From: JAFAGX01 sp035624085
GTDB lineage: Bacteria > Acidobacteriota > Terriglobia > Terriglobales > Acidobacteriaceae
DNA: 64,000 nt
NCBI GenBank assembly: GCA_035624085.1
Contig: DASPSE010000411.1
Span: 41,074-105,073, forward strand
Direction of reading: 5' to 3'
Shown here piece by piece: positions 1-8,900 of the stretch. The position numbers were made by a program, and so were the translations under genes. The notes under the pieces are model-generated. The model was not told the origin of the DNA. It made no database searches and saw only the letters and a list, made by a program, of their open reading frames with translations. How positions within the stretch are numbered: the stretch's first letter is position 1; every line of letters starts with the position of its first letter.

Positions 1-1
1 G

Positions 2-1213
2 AGTCTGCTGGAAGTTGTTGCTCTGTTTCTCCTGGCAGCAACACCAGCCGCGGCGCAGCAGCCAAAACTCCACACGCTCACTGAGCAAGAACTGGCCGAT
101 ATGATGCTGGGTGCAGCGATTCAAGCCAGCCGCGGGGACAACACCGCCGCTAACGTGGCGGAACTGAAAAAGGCGCTTGCGGAAGGCAAGAAGTTTCAGA
201 TGCTTTCGCTCGAAGATCTCCCGGACGATTGGACTGTCGTTTCGACGGGCGATGTTGGTGGCGGCGGGGCTTGGCCGTACGTGCATTTTCGTACCGAACA
301 GCAGAAGCTGCCGCAGGTGTCCATTCCATACGGCGGAAACGTGATCGCTGCGCGCGAGTTGAGCAAATATACTGGCAAGCCGATCAAAGCCATAATCCGC
401 AATGAGGCCGATGGGGCCACCCTCGAGGCGCTATTATTGTCCGCCGAGATGGGTGTGCCGGTGGTGGATGCCTGCATGGCAGGACGATCAGTGCCTGACG
501 AACAGGAGATAATCCCGGCGGCAATGGGGATGCCCCTCGAACCATCCGTTTTGGTCTCGCAATGGGGCGACGTCGTGATTATTAAAAAGGCCGCGGATCC
601 ATTCCGCTTCGAGGACCTCGCCCGAGGATTGGCGGTGGCAAGCGGTGGCGATATTTCCTGCCTGAATGCAATGATGTCCGGCCGGGATGCCAAGCGCACT
701 ACGATCTCGGGGGCTTTGACTCAGGCGATTATGCTCGGACGGACGGCGCGGGAAGCAGTGGTCCAGAATCAGGATCCAGTACACGCCGTGCTGAAGTCTG
801 TGCACGGCTACAAGCTGTTTCATGGTGTGGTGAACGAGTGCGACACCCGGGGCGACCGGGGATTCACCTGGAATGCAATCAAGCTCGAAGGAGTGCAGGA
901 AGATGCAGGCCACACTTATAAGATCTGGAACAAGAACGAGAACATCGTCACCTGGTACGACGGGAGAGTCGATGCCACTTCGCCCGATACCATGACTCCC
1001 CTGGACCCTAAAACCGCTGGAACGGTCAACGGACCGACAGATGGCACGCTTCCCATCGGTGCCGAAGTCATTATGGTCGGGTTCCCCGCCGATCCGCGCT
1101 GGAGAACACCAAAGGGAATCGAATACTTCGGCCCGCGGCACGAGGGATTCGATTTTGATTACGTCCCCATCGAGCAATTACAAAAAGCGCGGAATAACGC
1201 TCCGGTGCAGTAA
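2..1213 (+). CDS. DUF917 family protein, exported, 5' end outside window
   Basis: The open frame runs in from the left edge. Before the first Met at 101 it still encodes a hydrophobic stretch ending in TPAAAQQ, a plausible Sec signal peptide, so the true start lies upstream of the window and Met101 is internal. The rest matches the DUF917 fold: a glycine-rich segment (STGDVGGGGAWPY), a central EADGATLEALLLSAEMG segment typical of these hydantoinase-related proteins, and VVDACMAGRSVPD. DUF917 proteins have no settled biochemistry; they often sit next to hydantoin or amidohydrolase genes, and the next gene here (convergent) is a D-aminoacylase. A periplasmic location is inferred from the signal peptide. 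The family call is firm, the function is not. Confidence 0.8.
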   Translation, partial: SLLEVVALFLLAATPAAAQQPKLHTLTEQELADMMLGAAIQASRGDNTAANVAELKKALAEGKKFQMLSLEDLPDDWTVVSTGDVGGGGAWPYVHFRTEQQKLPQVSIPYGGNVIAARELSKYTGKPIKAIIRNEADGATLEALLLSAEMGVPVVDACMAGRSVPDEQEIIPAAMGMPLEPSVLVSQWGDVVIIKKAADPFRFEDLARGLAVASGGDISCLNAMMSGRDAKRTTISGALTQAIMLGRTAREAVVQNQDPVHAVLKSVHGYKLFHGVVNECDTRGDRGFTWNAIKLEGVQEDAGHTYKIWNKNENIVTWYDGRVDATSPDTMTPLDPKTAGTVNGPTDGTLPIGAEVIMVGFPADPRWRTPKGIEYFGPRHEGFDFDYVPIEQLQKARNNAPVQ

Positions 1214-1344
1214 ATACCCTTTCTTGTTTGCTGGGCGGTTGAGCGATACTGCCCATTGCTGAAAATCAGAGGTCCGCGCTTAGCGTCCACGTATTAAATA
1301 TTGCTCGCCACCCACGTGGTGATGCTATCTAGCGCCTACCGCAG

Positions 1345-1358
1345 ATTCTCTAGAGAAT
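1345..1358. terminator. Perfect 14-bp palindrome between convergent genes
   Basis: ATTCTCTAGAGAAT is a perfect self-complementary sequence in the 195-bp gap between the convergent DUF917 and D-aminoacylase genes. With no loop and no T-tract it is a weak terminator candidate; it could equally be a protein-binding dyad. Nothing else recognisable lies in this gap. Confidence 0.25.
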
Positions 1359-1408
1359 TGGCCACGCTAAAGCACTCCGGGAACCACCGGACGGGCCCCG
1401 GCAGCAAG

Positions 1409-3070
1409 CTATTGTGCCGAAGGTTTCTTATTCCCACGCCCTCGGATTGCCCGGCCCGGCAAGGCGTCGGTTGGTTTTCCTTCGGAGACCACCGCCTGTC
1501 CGTTCACGAACAAATAACGCACGCCTACCGAATAATGGTTGGGATCCTCAAACGTGGCGACGCCGGCGATGGTTTTTGGATCGAATACAGCCACATCTGC
1601 GAATTTTCCGGTGGCCAACACGCCTCGGTCTGTCAGTCTCAGAGTCGAAGCTGCAAGAGAGGTCATCCGCCGGATGGCCTCCTCCCAGCTCATCATATGT
1701 TGTTCACGCACGTAGGTGCCGAGCCAGCGCGGAAATGTGCCCAGATTCCGAGGATGTTGAAGCGGCATTAGTTGGATTTTGCTCGCAAGGTCTGTGGCAG
1801 ATCCATCGGACCCTACAGACACGTACGGCTGGCGCATGACCTCCTGGAGAGTGTCTTCGTGATTATTCAAATCAATCACCAACCCTTCGCCTTTTTGCTC
1901 AAGCACAACATCCATGTAGGCGTCATCCGCTGAAATGTGCCGCAATGCTGCGACTTCCGATACGAGTTTTCCATTTACCTTCGGGTCATTCACACTCAGC
2001 CGGACGTTCTGCCAGCCGATGCGCGCATAATATGGCGGATCAGTCTGGAATCCTCTTGCGATGCGCTTGCGTTGTGCCGGATCGCGCAAGCGGGCTAGCA
2101 TGGCCTCGCGCCCTCCGGACAGTGCCCACGAAGGTAAGTAGTCAGCGAGTCCAGTGATTCCCCATGTATAAGGATAGGCATCGCCCGTCACATTCAACCC
2201 GCGGTTTCTTGCTTCTTCAATGATGGGAAGAAACTTGGGCGCTGACCAAGAAGCAATTGAATTCAGATGAAAGAAATGTACTGGAATGCCCGCCTTTTCT
2301 CCAATGGTAATGGCCTCGCGGATGGCTTCGGGATCTTCCCCGTTGATCGTGCGGGCGTGGGTTGCGTAAATTCCTCCTGCCGGTGCGACTTCCCTGGCCA
2401 GCGCGATCAGCTCTTCGGTGGACATGTAAATGTTGGGGACATAGCTTAATCCGCTGGCAAGCCCCATAGCGCCTTCCGCCATTGCGTCGCGCACAATCTT
2501 CTTCTCTTCCTCAATTTCCGCGGGTGTCGCCACACGATTGTCATAACCCACAACCACCGCTCGGACAGTGCCGGATCCAATATAAGAGCAGAAATTTACC
2601 GCGTTCCCCTTTTTCTCCAGTGTATCGAGAAATCCACCGAGGGTCGTCCATGTCGGTTTGCTGCCGTCGACGAAAGTCAACTCGTCGCGTTTTCCGCCCA
2701 AGGGTCCCATGGAAGAATCTTCACCATAAACTTCGGTGGTTACGCCTTGTAGGCTGAAGGACGGGCCGTGTGGCATAAGCAGGCGGGTCTCGTCCGAGTG
2801 GCTATGCATATCTATGAAACCGGGTGTCACCATTAATCCGCTGGCGTCGACTGTGAGCGGTGATTCGCCGTCCACCTTTCCAATGGCAGTGATGCGATCT
2901 CCCCGAATCGCCAGATCTTCGACGACTCCGGGTGCACCGGTTCCGTCAATCACAGTCCCGCCACGGAGAATCACATCGTACTTCTCCTTTTTTACGCAGC
3001 CACTAAGGAGAGATAAACCAAGCAATAGCAATCCTCCCCAGAAGGTGGTTCGTACGATCTTCGTTTTCAT
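1409..3070 (-). CDS. N-acyl-D-amino-acid deacylase (D-aminoacylase), lipoprotein
   Basis: A 553-residue amidohydrolase-superfamily enzyme expected to hydrolyse N-acyl-D-amino acids to the free D-amino acid. The N-terminus MKTKIVRTTFWGG followed by a hydrophobic run and LLSGC is a lipoprotein signal with Cys about residue 25, so it is probably anchored in the periplasm. The amidohydrolase pattern follows: VILRGGTVIDGTGAPG, the metal site GFIDMHSHSDE, YATHARTINGE, HFFHLNS, and a late SVGSDGSA. The ATG at 3070 is preceded by GGAGG at good spacing. A tandem GTATAC-type operator lies 130-157 bp upstream (3201-3227), placing it in the proposed regulon with the TonB receptors. Exact substrate preference (D-Glu, D-Asp, other) cannot be read from sequence. 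Confidence 0.85.
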   Translation of the reverse strand: MKTKIVRTTFWGGLLLLGLSLLSGCVKKEKYDVILRGGTVIDGTGAPGVVEDLAIRGDRITAIGKVDGESPLTVDASGLMVTPGFIDMHSHSDETRLLMPHGPSFSLQGVTTEVYGEDSSMGPLGGKRDELTFVDGSKPTWTTLGGFLDTLEKKGNAVNFCSYIGSGTVRAVVVGYDNRVATPAEIEEEKKIVRDAMAEGAMGLASGLSYVPNIYMSTEELIALAREVAPAGGIYATHARTINGEDPEAIREAITIGEKAGIPVHFFHLNSIASWSAPKFLPIIEEARNRGLNVTGDAYPYTWGITGLADYLPSWALSGGREAMLARLRDPAQRKRIARGFQTDPPYYARIGWQNVRLSVNDPKVNGKLVSEVAALRHISADDAYMDVVLEQKGEGLVIDLNNHEDTLQEVMRQPYVSVGSDGSATDLASKIQLMPLQHPRNLGTFPRWLGTYVREQHMMSWEEAIRRMTSLAASTLRLTDRGVLATGKFADVAVFDPKTIAGVATFEDPNHYSVGVRYLFVNGQAVVSEGKPTDALPGRAIRGRGNKKPSAQ

Positions 3071-3200
3071 AAATCGCCTCCGCTTGAAACAGTAGACTCA
3101 AGATGTCCCCTAATCCCACGCTCATGATCGCTGAAATCTTGTTCCTGAAGATCGCTCAGGCTGAAAATGAAATTGGTAACTATTCGACAACTAGAAAACC

Positions 3201-3227
3201 GTACACCACAAACAAAAAACTGTATAC
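3201..3227 (-). promoter_or_regulatory. Tandem GTATAC-type operator upstream of D-aminoacylase
   Basis: On the minus strand GTATAC (3227-3222) is followed 21 bp on by GTGTAC (3206-3201). Ten bases further lies TTGTCG (3190-3185), a poor -35 candidate. The spacing is identical to five other sites in the window. A plus-strand TTGACT at 3251-3256 is also present but 23 bp from the near hexamer and faces no gene. Confidence 0.6.
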
Positions 3228-3363
3228 AATTTTGTTCCTCGATTTTTTTATTGACTGGCCATCTTTACTGGCGCGGAGTTCACGCTCGTAAACCCTGACA
3301 TGCGACGGTCAAAATCAGCACTGTCCGGGCTAGCTAAACAAGAGAAGGGGTGCGAGTGCGCTT

Positions 3364-4566
3364 CTACCCGCCTGAGGTCATCTTCTGCAGCGCCTGGTCT
3401 AGATCCGTTCTTAGATCCTCGACGTCCTCGAGGCCAATATTCAGTCGGACAATGCGATGGCCGTAGCCAGGGCGCGCCGGATTCGAACTGAAATCGTAGG
3501 CTACGGCTAGGCTGGTTACCCCACCCCAGCTATACCCGATCTTGAACAGTTCAAGCGCATCCACAAACGCATGCACTTGCGGCTTAGTGAATTGCTGACG
3601 AAAGACAATAGAAAAGACTCCGGCCGATCCCGTAAAATCACGCTTCCAGATTTCGTGCCCTGGACATGACGCAAGTGCGGGATGCAGAACCAGTTCAATC
3701 TCAGACCGATTTGCAAGCCAATGAGCTATCTGCAAAGCTGCATTTTCAATATGCCTCAAACGAACGGCCAGCGTCTTCATCCCTCGTAGCGCCAGGCTGC
3801 AATCGTCCGCAGAGACGGCGCAACCGACCAATTTATGTGTCAACCCGAGGCGGTGATATACCGCCTCATCCTGTACTGTGATGGAACCGAGCAATAGATC
3901 GCTGTGGCCACCGACATACTTCGTGAGCGCCTGCATGGTGATATCGACCCTGTGTGAAAGCGCGTCGAAGTAAATGCCAGCCGCCCATGTATTATCGAGC
4001 GCGACCATCAAGCCGGCTTGGTGTGCGGCTGCTACGATAGCTGGCAGGTCCTGGATTTCCATTGTGATCGATCCAGGGCTTTCACACCAGATTACGCGAG
4101 TGTTCGAGCGGAACAACGACTGAATCGCTTGACCTCGATTGGAGATGCTAGTCTCAGACTGCCCAATCGTGGGCGCATAGAACGTCACGTCAATTCCAAA
4201 CCGCGTCAACACCTGACAAGCAAATTGCCGGTGCGGACCATAGATACTTTCTGGCAGGAGCAGATGGTCCCCGGCCTTGAGCAAAGCAAAATTGATAAGA
4301 GAAATGGCGGCCTGGCCTCCCGGCGTGAGCATCGTTCGATAACCATGCTCGAGTTCGCAAATCCGCCCTGCGAGTTCGAGGGCTGTAGGTGTCCCATACA
4401 AGCCGTACGTGTACCCAGCTTCGTATTGATCCCAGTCGTCGGTGACCGCAGCTGCATTGGGAAACAGAACCGTAGAACCTCGAAAAACCGGGGAAGCTAG
4501 TGACTGAAATCCCTGAGGCGCCTGCACGTCGGGGTGAATAAGCTTGGTCTTCCAGGTTTTGCGCAT
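3364..4566 (-). CDS. metC: Cystathionine beta-lyase / Cys-Met metabolism PLP enzyme
   Basis: A 400-residue fold-type I PLP enzyme of the Cys/Met metabolism family; MetC cleaves cystathionine to homocysteine, pyruvate and ammonia in the cytoplasm. The start KTWKTKLIHPD is the usual MetC N-terminus, which favours ATG 4566 over an in-frame TTG at 4581. Visible landmarks are the YGLYGTPTALELA segment, the cofactor-contacting MLTPGGQAAISL, ESIYGP, ALDNTWAAG, the Schiff-base lysine in QALTKYVGGHSD, and YSWGGVTSL near the C-terminus. It lies 57 bp downstream of the PLP-dependent beta-family gene on the same strand, so the two probably form a sulfur/amino-acid operon. A broader role as methionine gamma-lyase or D-cysteine lyase cannot be excluded. 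Confidence 0.85.
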   Translation of the reverse strand: MRKTWKTKLIHPDVQAPQGFQSLASPVFRGSTVLFPNAAAVTDDWDQYEAGYTYGLYGTPTALELAGRICELEHGYRTMLTPGGQAAISLINFALLKAGDHLLLPESIYGPHRQFACQVLTRFGIDVTFYAPTIGQSETSISNRGQAIQSLFRSNTRVIWCESPGSITMEIQDLPAIVAAAHQAGLMVALDNTWAAGIYFDALSHRVDITMQALTKYVGGHSDLLLGSITVQDEAVYHRLGLTHKLVGCAVSADDCSLALRGMKTLAVRLRHIENAALQIAHWLANRSEIELVLHPALASCPGHEIWKRDFTGSAGVFSIVFRQQFTKPQVHAFVDALELFKIGYSWGGVTSLAVAYDFSSNPARPGYGHRIVRLNIGLEDVEDLRTDLDQALQKMTSGG

Positions 4567-4623
4567 AGCTGGAACACGCAACAGCTTTCTCTGTAGTTCT
4601 TCTGGTGGCGTAAACTCCCTGTG

Positions 4624-6183
4624 TTACCGTGCTTCTTGTAAGCGAGCGCTCGACGCGACTGCGGTATCCGAGCAAATACCAGCTTCTTCGTTGAGCCGCT
4701 TGACTCGTTCGTCCCACAAAGGAACGATGTCACGCAGTTCTTGCCAAAAGCTCTGCTTTCTCCGTGACTCGAAATCCTCGATGGCTACTCCCTGCTGCTC
4801 GACCCAAGTGTAATAACCGAGATTAAAGATGCGGTTGCGATCAAATTCGGTGAGCTGCAGCATATGATCGGTGGCGACAGACTGAAGGAATCTCGCGCCG
4901 ACTTCTGCTGCCTGACGCTCGCCAAAGCCCGTTGGATAACAGCGCCGTAGTGTTTTTTCTCGTTCCGAAGGATACAACTCAGAGCCATCGGTGGCGACGG
5001 TAATGAGAACGTCCTCCGGAGTCAGGTCCAGCAGCTTTGCTGTTTTAATCGCGGCCAGCACATTCGCGGTTGAGGAGAAACCAAAATTTACGAGCTGCCC
5101 AACAACTTCCTGGGGGACGGCCGTTACATCACGCAAGTAGCGCTGTCCTGCAGACGTGTTAAAGAGCACATCCAAATGATCGGTCGCTTTGTCGCTGATC
5201 GCACAGACAATGTCGGTATTCATCACGTTATGAATCAGTGGAATGTGCTTATCGCCGATCCCTTGGATGTTGTGCGTACCATAGCCGTTCATAAGCATAG
5301 TCGGGCATTCCAGAGCTTCGACAGCCACAATCATTGCGCCAAACCGCTCCTTCAAGTAGTCGCCAGCTGCGATCGTGCCAGCTGAACCTGTTGCGGAAAT
5401 GAATCCGGCAAGCCGGAGCTTCTGACCGCCAGAGAGTTTTGCAGCAAGATGCTCGAACACCGCAGCCATGGCTGGGCCTGTAACAAAATAATGCACCAGA
5501 TAATTAGGAAACTCGCAGAACTGGTTCAAGATAATGTTGCGGCGATCTCGCGCCAGTTCTTTACAAGCGTCATAGATCTCTTTGACATTGCTCTCGGTCC
5601 CAGGGGTGCGCACGATGTCTTCGGCGTGCTCAGTCCATTTTTCCAACCACTCGAAACGCTCCCGACTCATGCCTTCAGGCAAGATCGCCGTCGCTCGGCA
5701 GCCCATCATGCGACTGATAGCAATTCCGCCGCGCGCGTAATTACCCGTGGATGGCCAGACCGCACGGTGTACGGAAGGATCAAATTGCCCGGTCAACACA
5801 CGTTGTAGCAGGCACGCATAAGCAGCGAGTACCTTGTGCGAGCGGATCATGGGGAACTTATTGCCGATTAAGACGACAATCGGAGCCTTCACGCCGGTGA
5901 ACTCGGGGGGGAGAATCACATGCACGGGTATCTCCGCGCGGCCATTGCGGTCAGCCGCGTTATACCAATTCACGCGCCACAAGTTGCGTGGATCACGCGT
6001 ATCCGGGTTCACGCTGAGAAGATCGGTAAATGGGAATGGCAGAGCGAGCTTTGGATTGGCCAGTTCTGCAAACGTCGGCAGCGCGATGCGGTTCTCGTGA
6101 AAGCTCCGAACGGCATTTTGATAGTTCTTGGTGTCTATAACATCGACGCACAAGCCGAGCCTTGACTCTGAGTTTGGGTTCAT
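4624..6183 (-). CDS. PLP-dependent fold-type II enzyme (cysteine synthase-like, long form)
   Basis: A 519-residue cytoplasmic PLP enzyme of the tryptophan-synthase-beta/cysteine-synthase superfamily. The cofactor lysine is expected in VLIGNKFPMIRSHK; substrate-binding WPSTGNYARGG corresponds to the family's S-x-GN motif; SATGSAGTIAAGDYL is the glycine-rich phosphate loop. At about 520 residues it is longer than ordinary CysK (about 310), with an extended C-terminus containing a helical YTWVEQQGVAIEDFESRRKQ. A TTG at 6204 lies in frame, but ATG 6183 with GGGAGAA upstream is the better start. It is followed by metC after 57 bp, suggesting joint work on sulfur or beta-substituted amino acids. 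The reaction cannot be named. Confidence 0.7.
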   Translation of the reverse strand: MNPNSESRLGLCVDVIDTKNYQNAVRSFHENRIALPTFAELANPKLALPFPFTDLLSVNPDTRDPRNLWRVNWYNAADRNGRAEIPVHVILPPEFTGVKAPIVVLIGNKFPMIRSHKVLAAYACLLQRVLTGQFDPSVHRAVWPSTGNYARGGIAISRMMGCRATAILPEGMSRERFEWLEKWTEHAEDIVRTPGTESNVKEIYDACKELARDRRNIILNQFCEFPNYLVHYFVTGPAMAAVFEHLAAKLSGGQKLRLAGFISATGSAGTIAAGDYLKERFGAMIVAVEALECPTMLMNGYGTHNIQGIGDKHIPLIHNVMNTDIVCAISDKATDHLDVLFNTSAGQRYLRDVTAVPQEVVGQLVNFGFSSTANVLAAIKTAKLLDLTPEDVLITVATDGSELYPSEREKTLRRCYPTGFGERQAAEVGARFLQSVATDHMLQLTEFDRNRIFNLGYYTWVEQQGVAIEDFESRRKQSFWQELRDIVPLWDERVKRLNEEAGICSDTAVASSARLQEAR

Positions 6184-6276
6184 AGTTCTCTTGATTTCTC
6201 CCAAACAACAATCTCAATCATCTTGCAAAGTTCGCAGCGGTCTTGGCACGAGCCGCTTCAGCTCTTACGTTGCTTA

Positions 6277-8397
6277 TCAGTCGGAAGCGGCAGTTTTGAG
6301 AGTAGTAGTAGCCCGTGCGATCGTATCCGTCAACGATTGTAGCTGGCGGCGCGCCTCTTCGAAATTGCCTGCGTCAATTGTTTCATGCACACCTGGCAAT
6401 GGCACTGCTTCATATCCGTTGTAAAATCCGGGCGCAAAGATACAGTGCTTAAACCAGGGACGCCGCGGCAAACCTGCCGAGAGGAGGAATTGCTTCTCAG
6501 TTTCTGCGAGCGCCCGATTGAGGCTGTAAAAATCATGTGATGAGCTACTGCCCGACAGAAGTTTCTGGGATTTTTCATGGAAGTCTCTTCCCGCCTGTGC
6601 GAGCGCCTCTGCAGCTGTTTGCGCAGCTTGCAAGTCGAGCTGCCGGCTCTGCCCAAGCAGTACCAGCTTGTCCGAGATGCCAGCTAAATGATTCCGGATC
6701 TCAACACCATAGGTTTCGTAATCGAGAGGCAGGATATCGGCGTCGGACAGTCGAAGCGCCTGCAGACCGTAGAATTGTGCAGCTGCCACGTGATACCGGA
6801 ACGTTGGATCACCGAACTTCTTCATCCATTGGTGATTGTCAAAGATTGAGTGATACACCCCATAATCACCCTCAAAACTAAAATCAGTGGACGGAATTCC
6901 CATGTGATCGAAAAATGATACATAGTCTGTGCCACTGCCCAGGTCTCCAATCTCAAAGTCCTGATTGTTTATAGCTGCGGAAGCCGACTTGCCGGACGGT
7001 ACGTGCCCAGGTCGGACTTCGTGTCGCAGGTGGTCCCGAAAAACTTGGTTTGCATGATCTAATACGGAGCCGCCCTTCGGATCAGGAGTGTCGGCTGCGA
7101 CTTCCTTGATAAATTTTTTCAAAGAGGGAGTGGCTTGTGCAGTGAAGCGGTCGCCCGAGGTCGCTGAGTCGAGGTTCAAATATGCAGCCGCTTTTTCACT
7201 GAGTTCGCGGGAGTTTTTCTCTGCCCAATAGGTTGAGCCCAGTTCATCCGGTTCTTCGGCATCCCAACTGCACAGTACAATTGTGCGCTGAGGGTTCCAT
7301 CCGCCACGCAGCAATGTGCCCAAACCACGAGCAACTTCCAACATTGCAACGGTGCCGCTGTTCGGATCCACCCCACCGAACGCCCAGGCATCCCGATGGT
7401 TGCCCAGAATCACGAGTTCCTCCGGCTGTGCTGTACCGTGAATCCTGGCAATCACATTCCACACCGGTCGTCTAATTTCGTTCATCTCTACACGCATTCG
7501 CACCTTTGTGGGGCCGGGACCGTAGTGGTACGTAAAAGGCAACCCTCCTTGCCAGTCGCGGGGAACAACTCCGCCTGATAAATGTTCAAGTATGGGGCGC
7601 GCATCCTCATAGGAAAGAGGCATTACTGGGATGTGCGGTACAGTGGATTTATCGGGCAAGGTGCCTGGATAAATGAAGTCATAGAGCACAGACCCGCGTT
7701 GAACACCAGACGCAGGACGCCATGAGCCTTGCGGATAACTCTCGCCCGCATGGTAGCCATCGTCTTGCGGATCTGAGTAAATAATCAGCGCTGCGGCCTT
7801 ATGTTCCTCGGCTGTTAATGCCTTTGCGCCGCGGTAACACTCGCCATAACGCACAATGACAATCTTTCCTTCGGGGGAGACACCATTCGCGCGAAGCAAA
7901 TCATAATCTTCCGGAAGCCCATAATTCGCGTAAACCACCTGAGCGGTGACATCGCCCGATGCAGAGTACGCATTAAAGCCTATGGTGGTGTTCGGATTTC
8001 TTGACGCGGCATCCTCGGGGACGTTTTCCGGATGGGGACCCGAAAACCTCACCGGTTCGAGCATGTCTAGCTTTATTTCTTTCGGCTCAGAAAGAAGTAC
8101 GGGGAATTCCTCGATCTCGGCGTCAAGCCCGAAACTACGAAATTGCTGCAGCACGAATTCGGCAGTTCGACGGTCAGCCGGGCTGCCTGCCAAATGCGGC
8201 TCGGCGGTGATCACTCGGTGATTTTCCTCAGCCTGGGTCGGATCGGGAACGGCCAAGAATTGCTTCTCAACATCGCGCTCTCGAACGCTGTCCGCTCCAG
8301 TGAAACCGCCTAGCTGTTCATGGTTCGTTTGTGCCAGCGCGGCAGCAAAGATTACGGTGATAAATGTAAGTTGAAATCCCACAAAACGAGCACTCAT
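6277..8397 (-). CDS. M28 family peptidase, glutamate carboxypeptidase II-like
   Basis: A 706-residue secreted zinc peptidase resembling glutamate carboxypeptidase II/NAALADase, which trims C-terminal glutamate from peptides and folyl- or N-acyl-glutamates. ATG 8397 (MSARFVGFQLTFITV, signal peptide ending ALAQT) with a G-rich Shine-Dalgarno is preferred over ATG 8439. Domain order: a PA insert (residues about 140-330, with VIVRYGECYRGAKALTAE), the peptidase core with zinc ligands in ILGNHRDAWAFGGVDPNSG, the catalytic/zinc acidic pair in CSWDAEEPDELGS, DSATSGDR, GSGTDYVSFFDH, YHSIFDN, and a C-terminal transferrin-receptor-like dimerisation domain. A tandem GTATAC-type operator sits 51 bp upstream of the start. 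It probably digests gamma- or alpha-glutamyl peptides in the periplasm. Confidence 0.88.
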   Translation of the reverse strand: MSARFVGFQLTFITVIFAAALAQTNHEQLGGFTGADSVRERDVEKQFLAVPDPTQAEENHRVITAEPHLAGSPADRRTAEFVLQQFRSFGLDAEIEEFPVLLSEPKEIKLDMLEPVRFSGPHPENVPEDAASRNPNTTIGFNAYSASGDVTAQVVYANYGLPEDYDLLRANGVSPEGKIVIVRYGECYRGAKALTAEEHKAAALIIYSDPQDDGYHAGESYPQGSWRPASGVQRGSVLYDFIYPGTLPDKSTVPHIPVMPLSYEDARPILEHLSGGVVPRDWQGGLPFTYHYGPGPTKVRMRVEMNEIRRPVWNVIARIHGTAQPEELVILGNHRDAWAFGGVDPNSGTVAMLEVARGLGTLLRGGWNPQRTIVLCSWDAEEPDELGSTYWAEKNSRELSEKAAAYLNLDSATSGDRFTAQATPSLKKFIKEVAADTPDPKGGSVLDHANQVFRDHLRHEVRPGHVPSGKSASAAINNQDFEIGDLGSGTDYVSFFDHMGIPSTDFSFEGDYGVYHSIFDNHQWMKKFGDPTFRYHVAAAQFYGLQALRLSDADILPLDYETYGVEIRNHLAGISDKLVLLGQSRQLDLQAAQTAAEALAQAGRDFHEKSQKLLSGSSSSHDFYSLNRALAETEKQFLLSAGLPRRPWFKHCIFAPGFYNGYEAVPLPGVHETIDAGNFEEARRQLQSLTDTIARATTTLKTAASD

Positions 8398-8447
8398 GAA
8401 ACCCCCAAGAGCCGTACAATTTGCAAGGCCCACAACCATTCCAGAAT

Positions 8448-8474
8448 GTACACGATCACTGTCGTCCTGTATAC
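8448..8474. promoter_or_regulatory. Tandem GTATAC-type operator between M28 gene and lost plus-strand gene
   Basis: GTACAC at 8448-8453 and GTATAC at 8469-8474 are exactly 21 bp apart. Rightwards, a clean promoter starts 9 bp after the near hexamer (TTGACT 8484). Leftwards the site lies immediately upstream of the M28 gene, where no good -35 box is visible. The geometry therefore fits a rightward promoter best, although a divergent role is possible. Confidence 0.65.
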
Positions 8475-8483
8475 GAATTTTTA

Positions 8484-8511
8484 TTGACTCTTACTGCTCA
8501 ATGGGTATAAC
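8484..8511 (+). promoter_or_regulatory. Orphan rightward promoter
   Basis: TTGACT (8484-8489), 16-bp spacer, TATAAC (8506-8511). It points into a region with no intact gene: a broken IS1595 transposase gene and then a 5'-truncated dmpA. Its leader (8529-8552) matches the leader of the CapA-like gene (29371-29394) at 21 of 24 positions and at nearly the same distance from the -35 box. Confidence 0.6.
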
Positions 8512-8900
8512 CTCCTCGCTCCACAGCTAGCGGCCTTGCCAAGTGGTTCTCTGCGAAGGATGGCTGCAAATGCGACGGGCGGTCAACAGGGCGCGAGGAT
8601 GCTCGGGTCTAAGACGCGTGCAGCACGGAGTCTTGATCTGTGCGGAAAACCGTGGCTGTCGCATCTGCACACGAGACAGGTCCCAGGAGTTCAAAGGCGG
8701 AGCCGTCGATAGAAAGCGCGTTGGCCCTAACCCGCGCTGCAGCGCGGTGAGACGCATCGCCGGAACGATAGCAGGTTGTGACCAAGCGCGGCACCAAGAC
8801 TTTCCATGCCACCGCCTACGAATATACCTGGACGATAATTTCGGCGGTGCCAACACCTGAGACAATAATTCTACCGGATTCAAGCAACCGAGTTATCATT
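8512..8900. other. Non-coding or decayed segment between promoter and transposase relic
   Basis: No intact gene is visible in these 390 bases. It starts with the leader shared with the CapA-like gene. Minus-strand frames at 8609-8812 and 8816-9010 have an amino-acid composition like real protein but are interrupted and match no family I recognise. I regard the stretch as scar tissue of an insertion that removed the gene served by the 8484 promoter. Confidence 0.4.

Noticed and set aside
488..1177. Minus-strand frame of 229 codons
   Set aside because: Antisense to the well-supported DUF917 gene; no family features.
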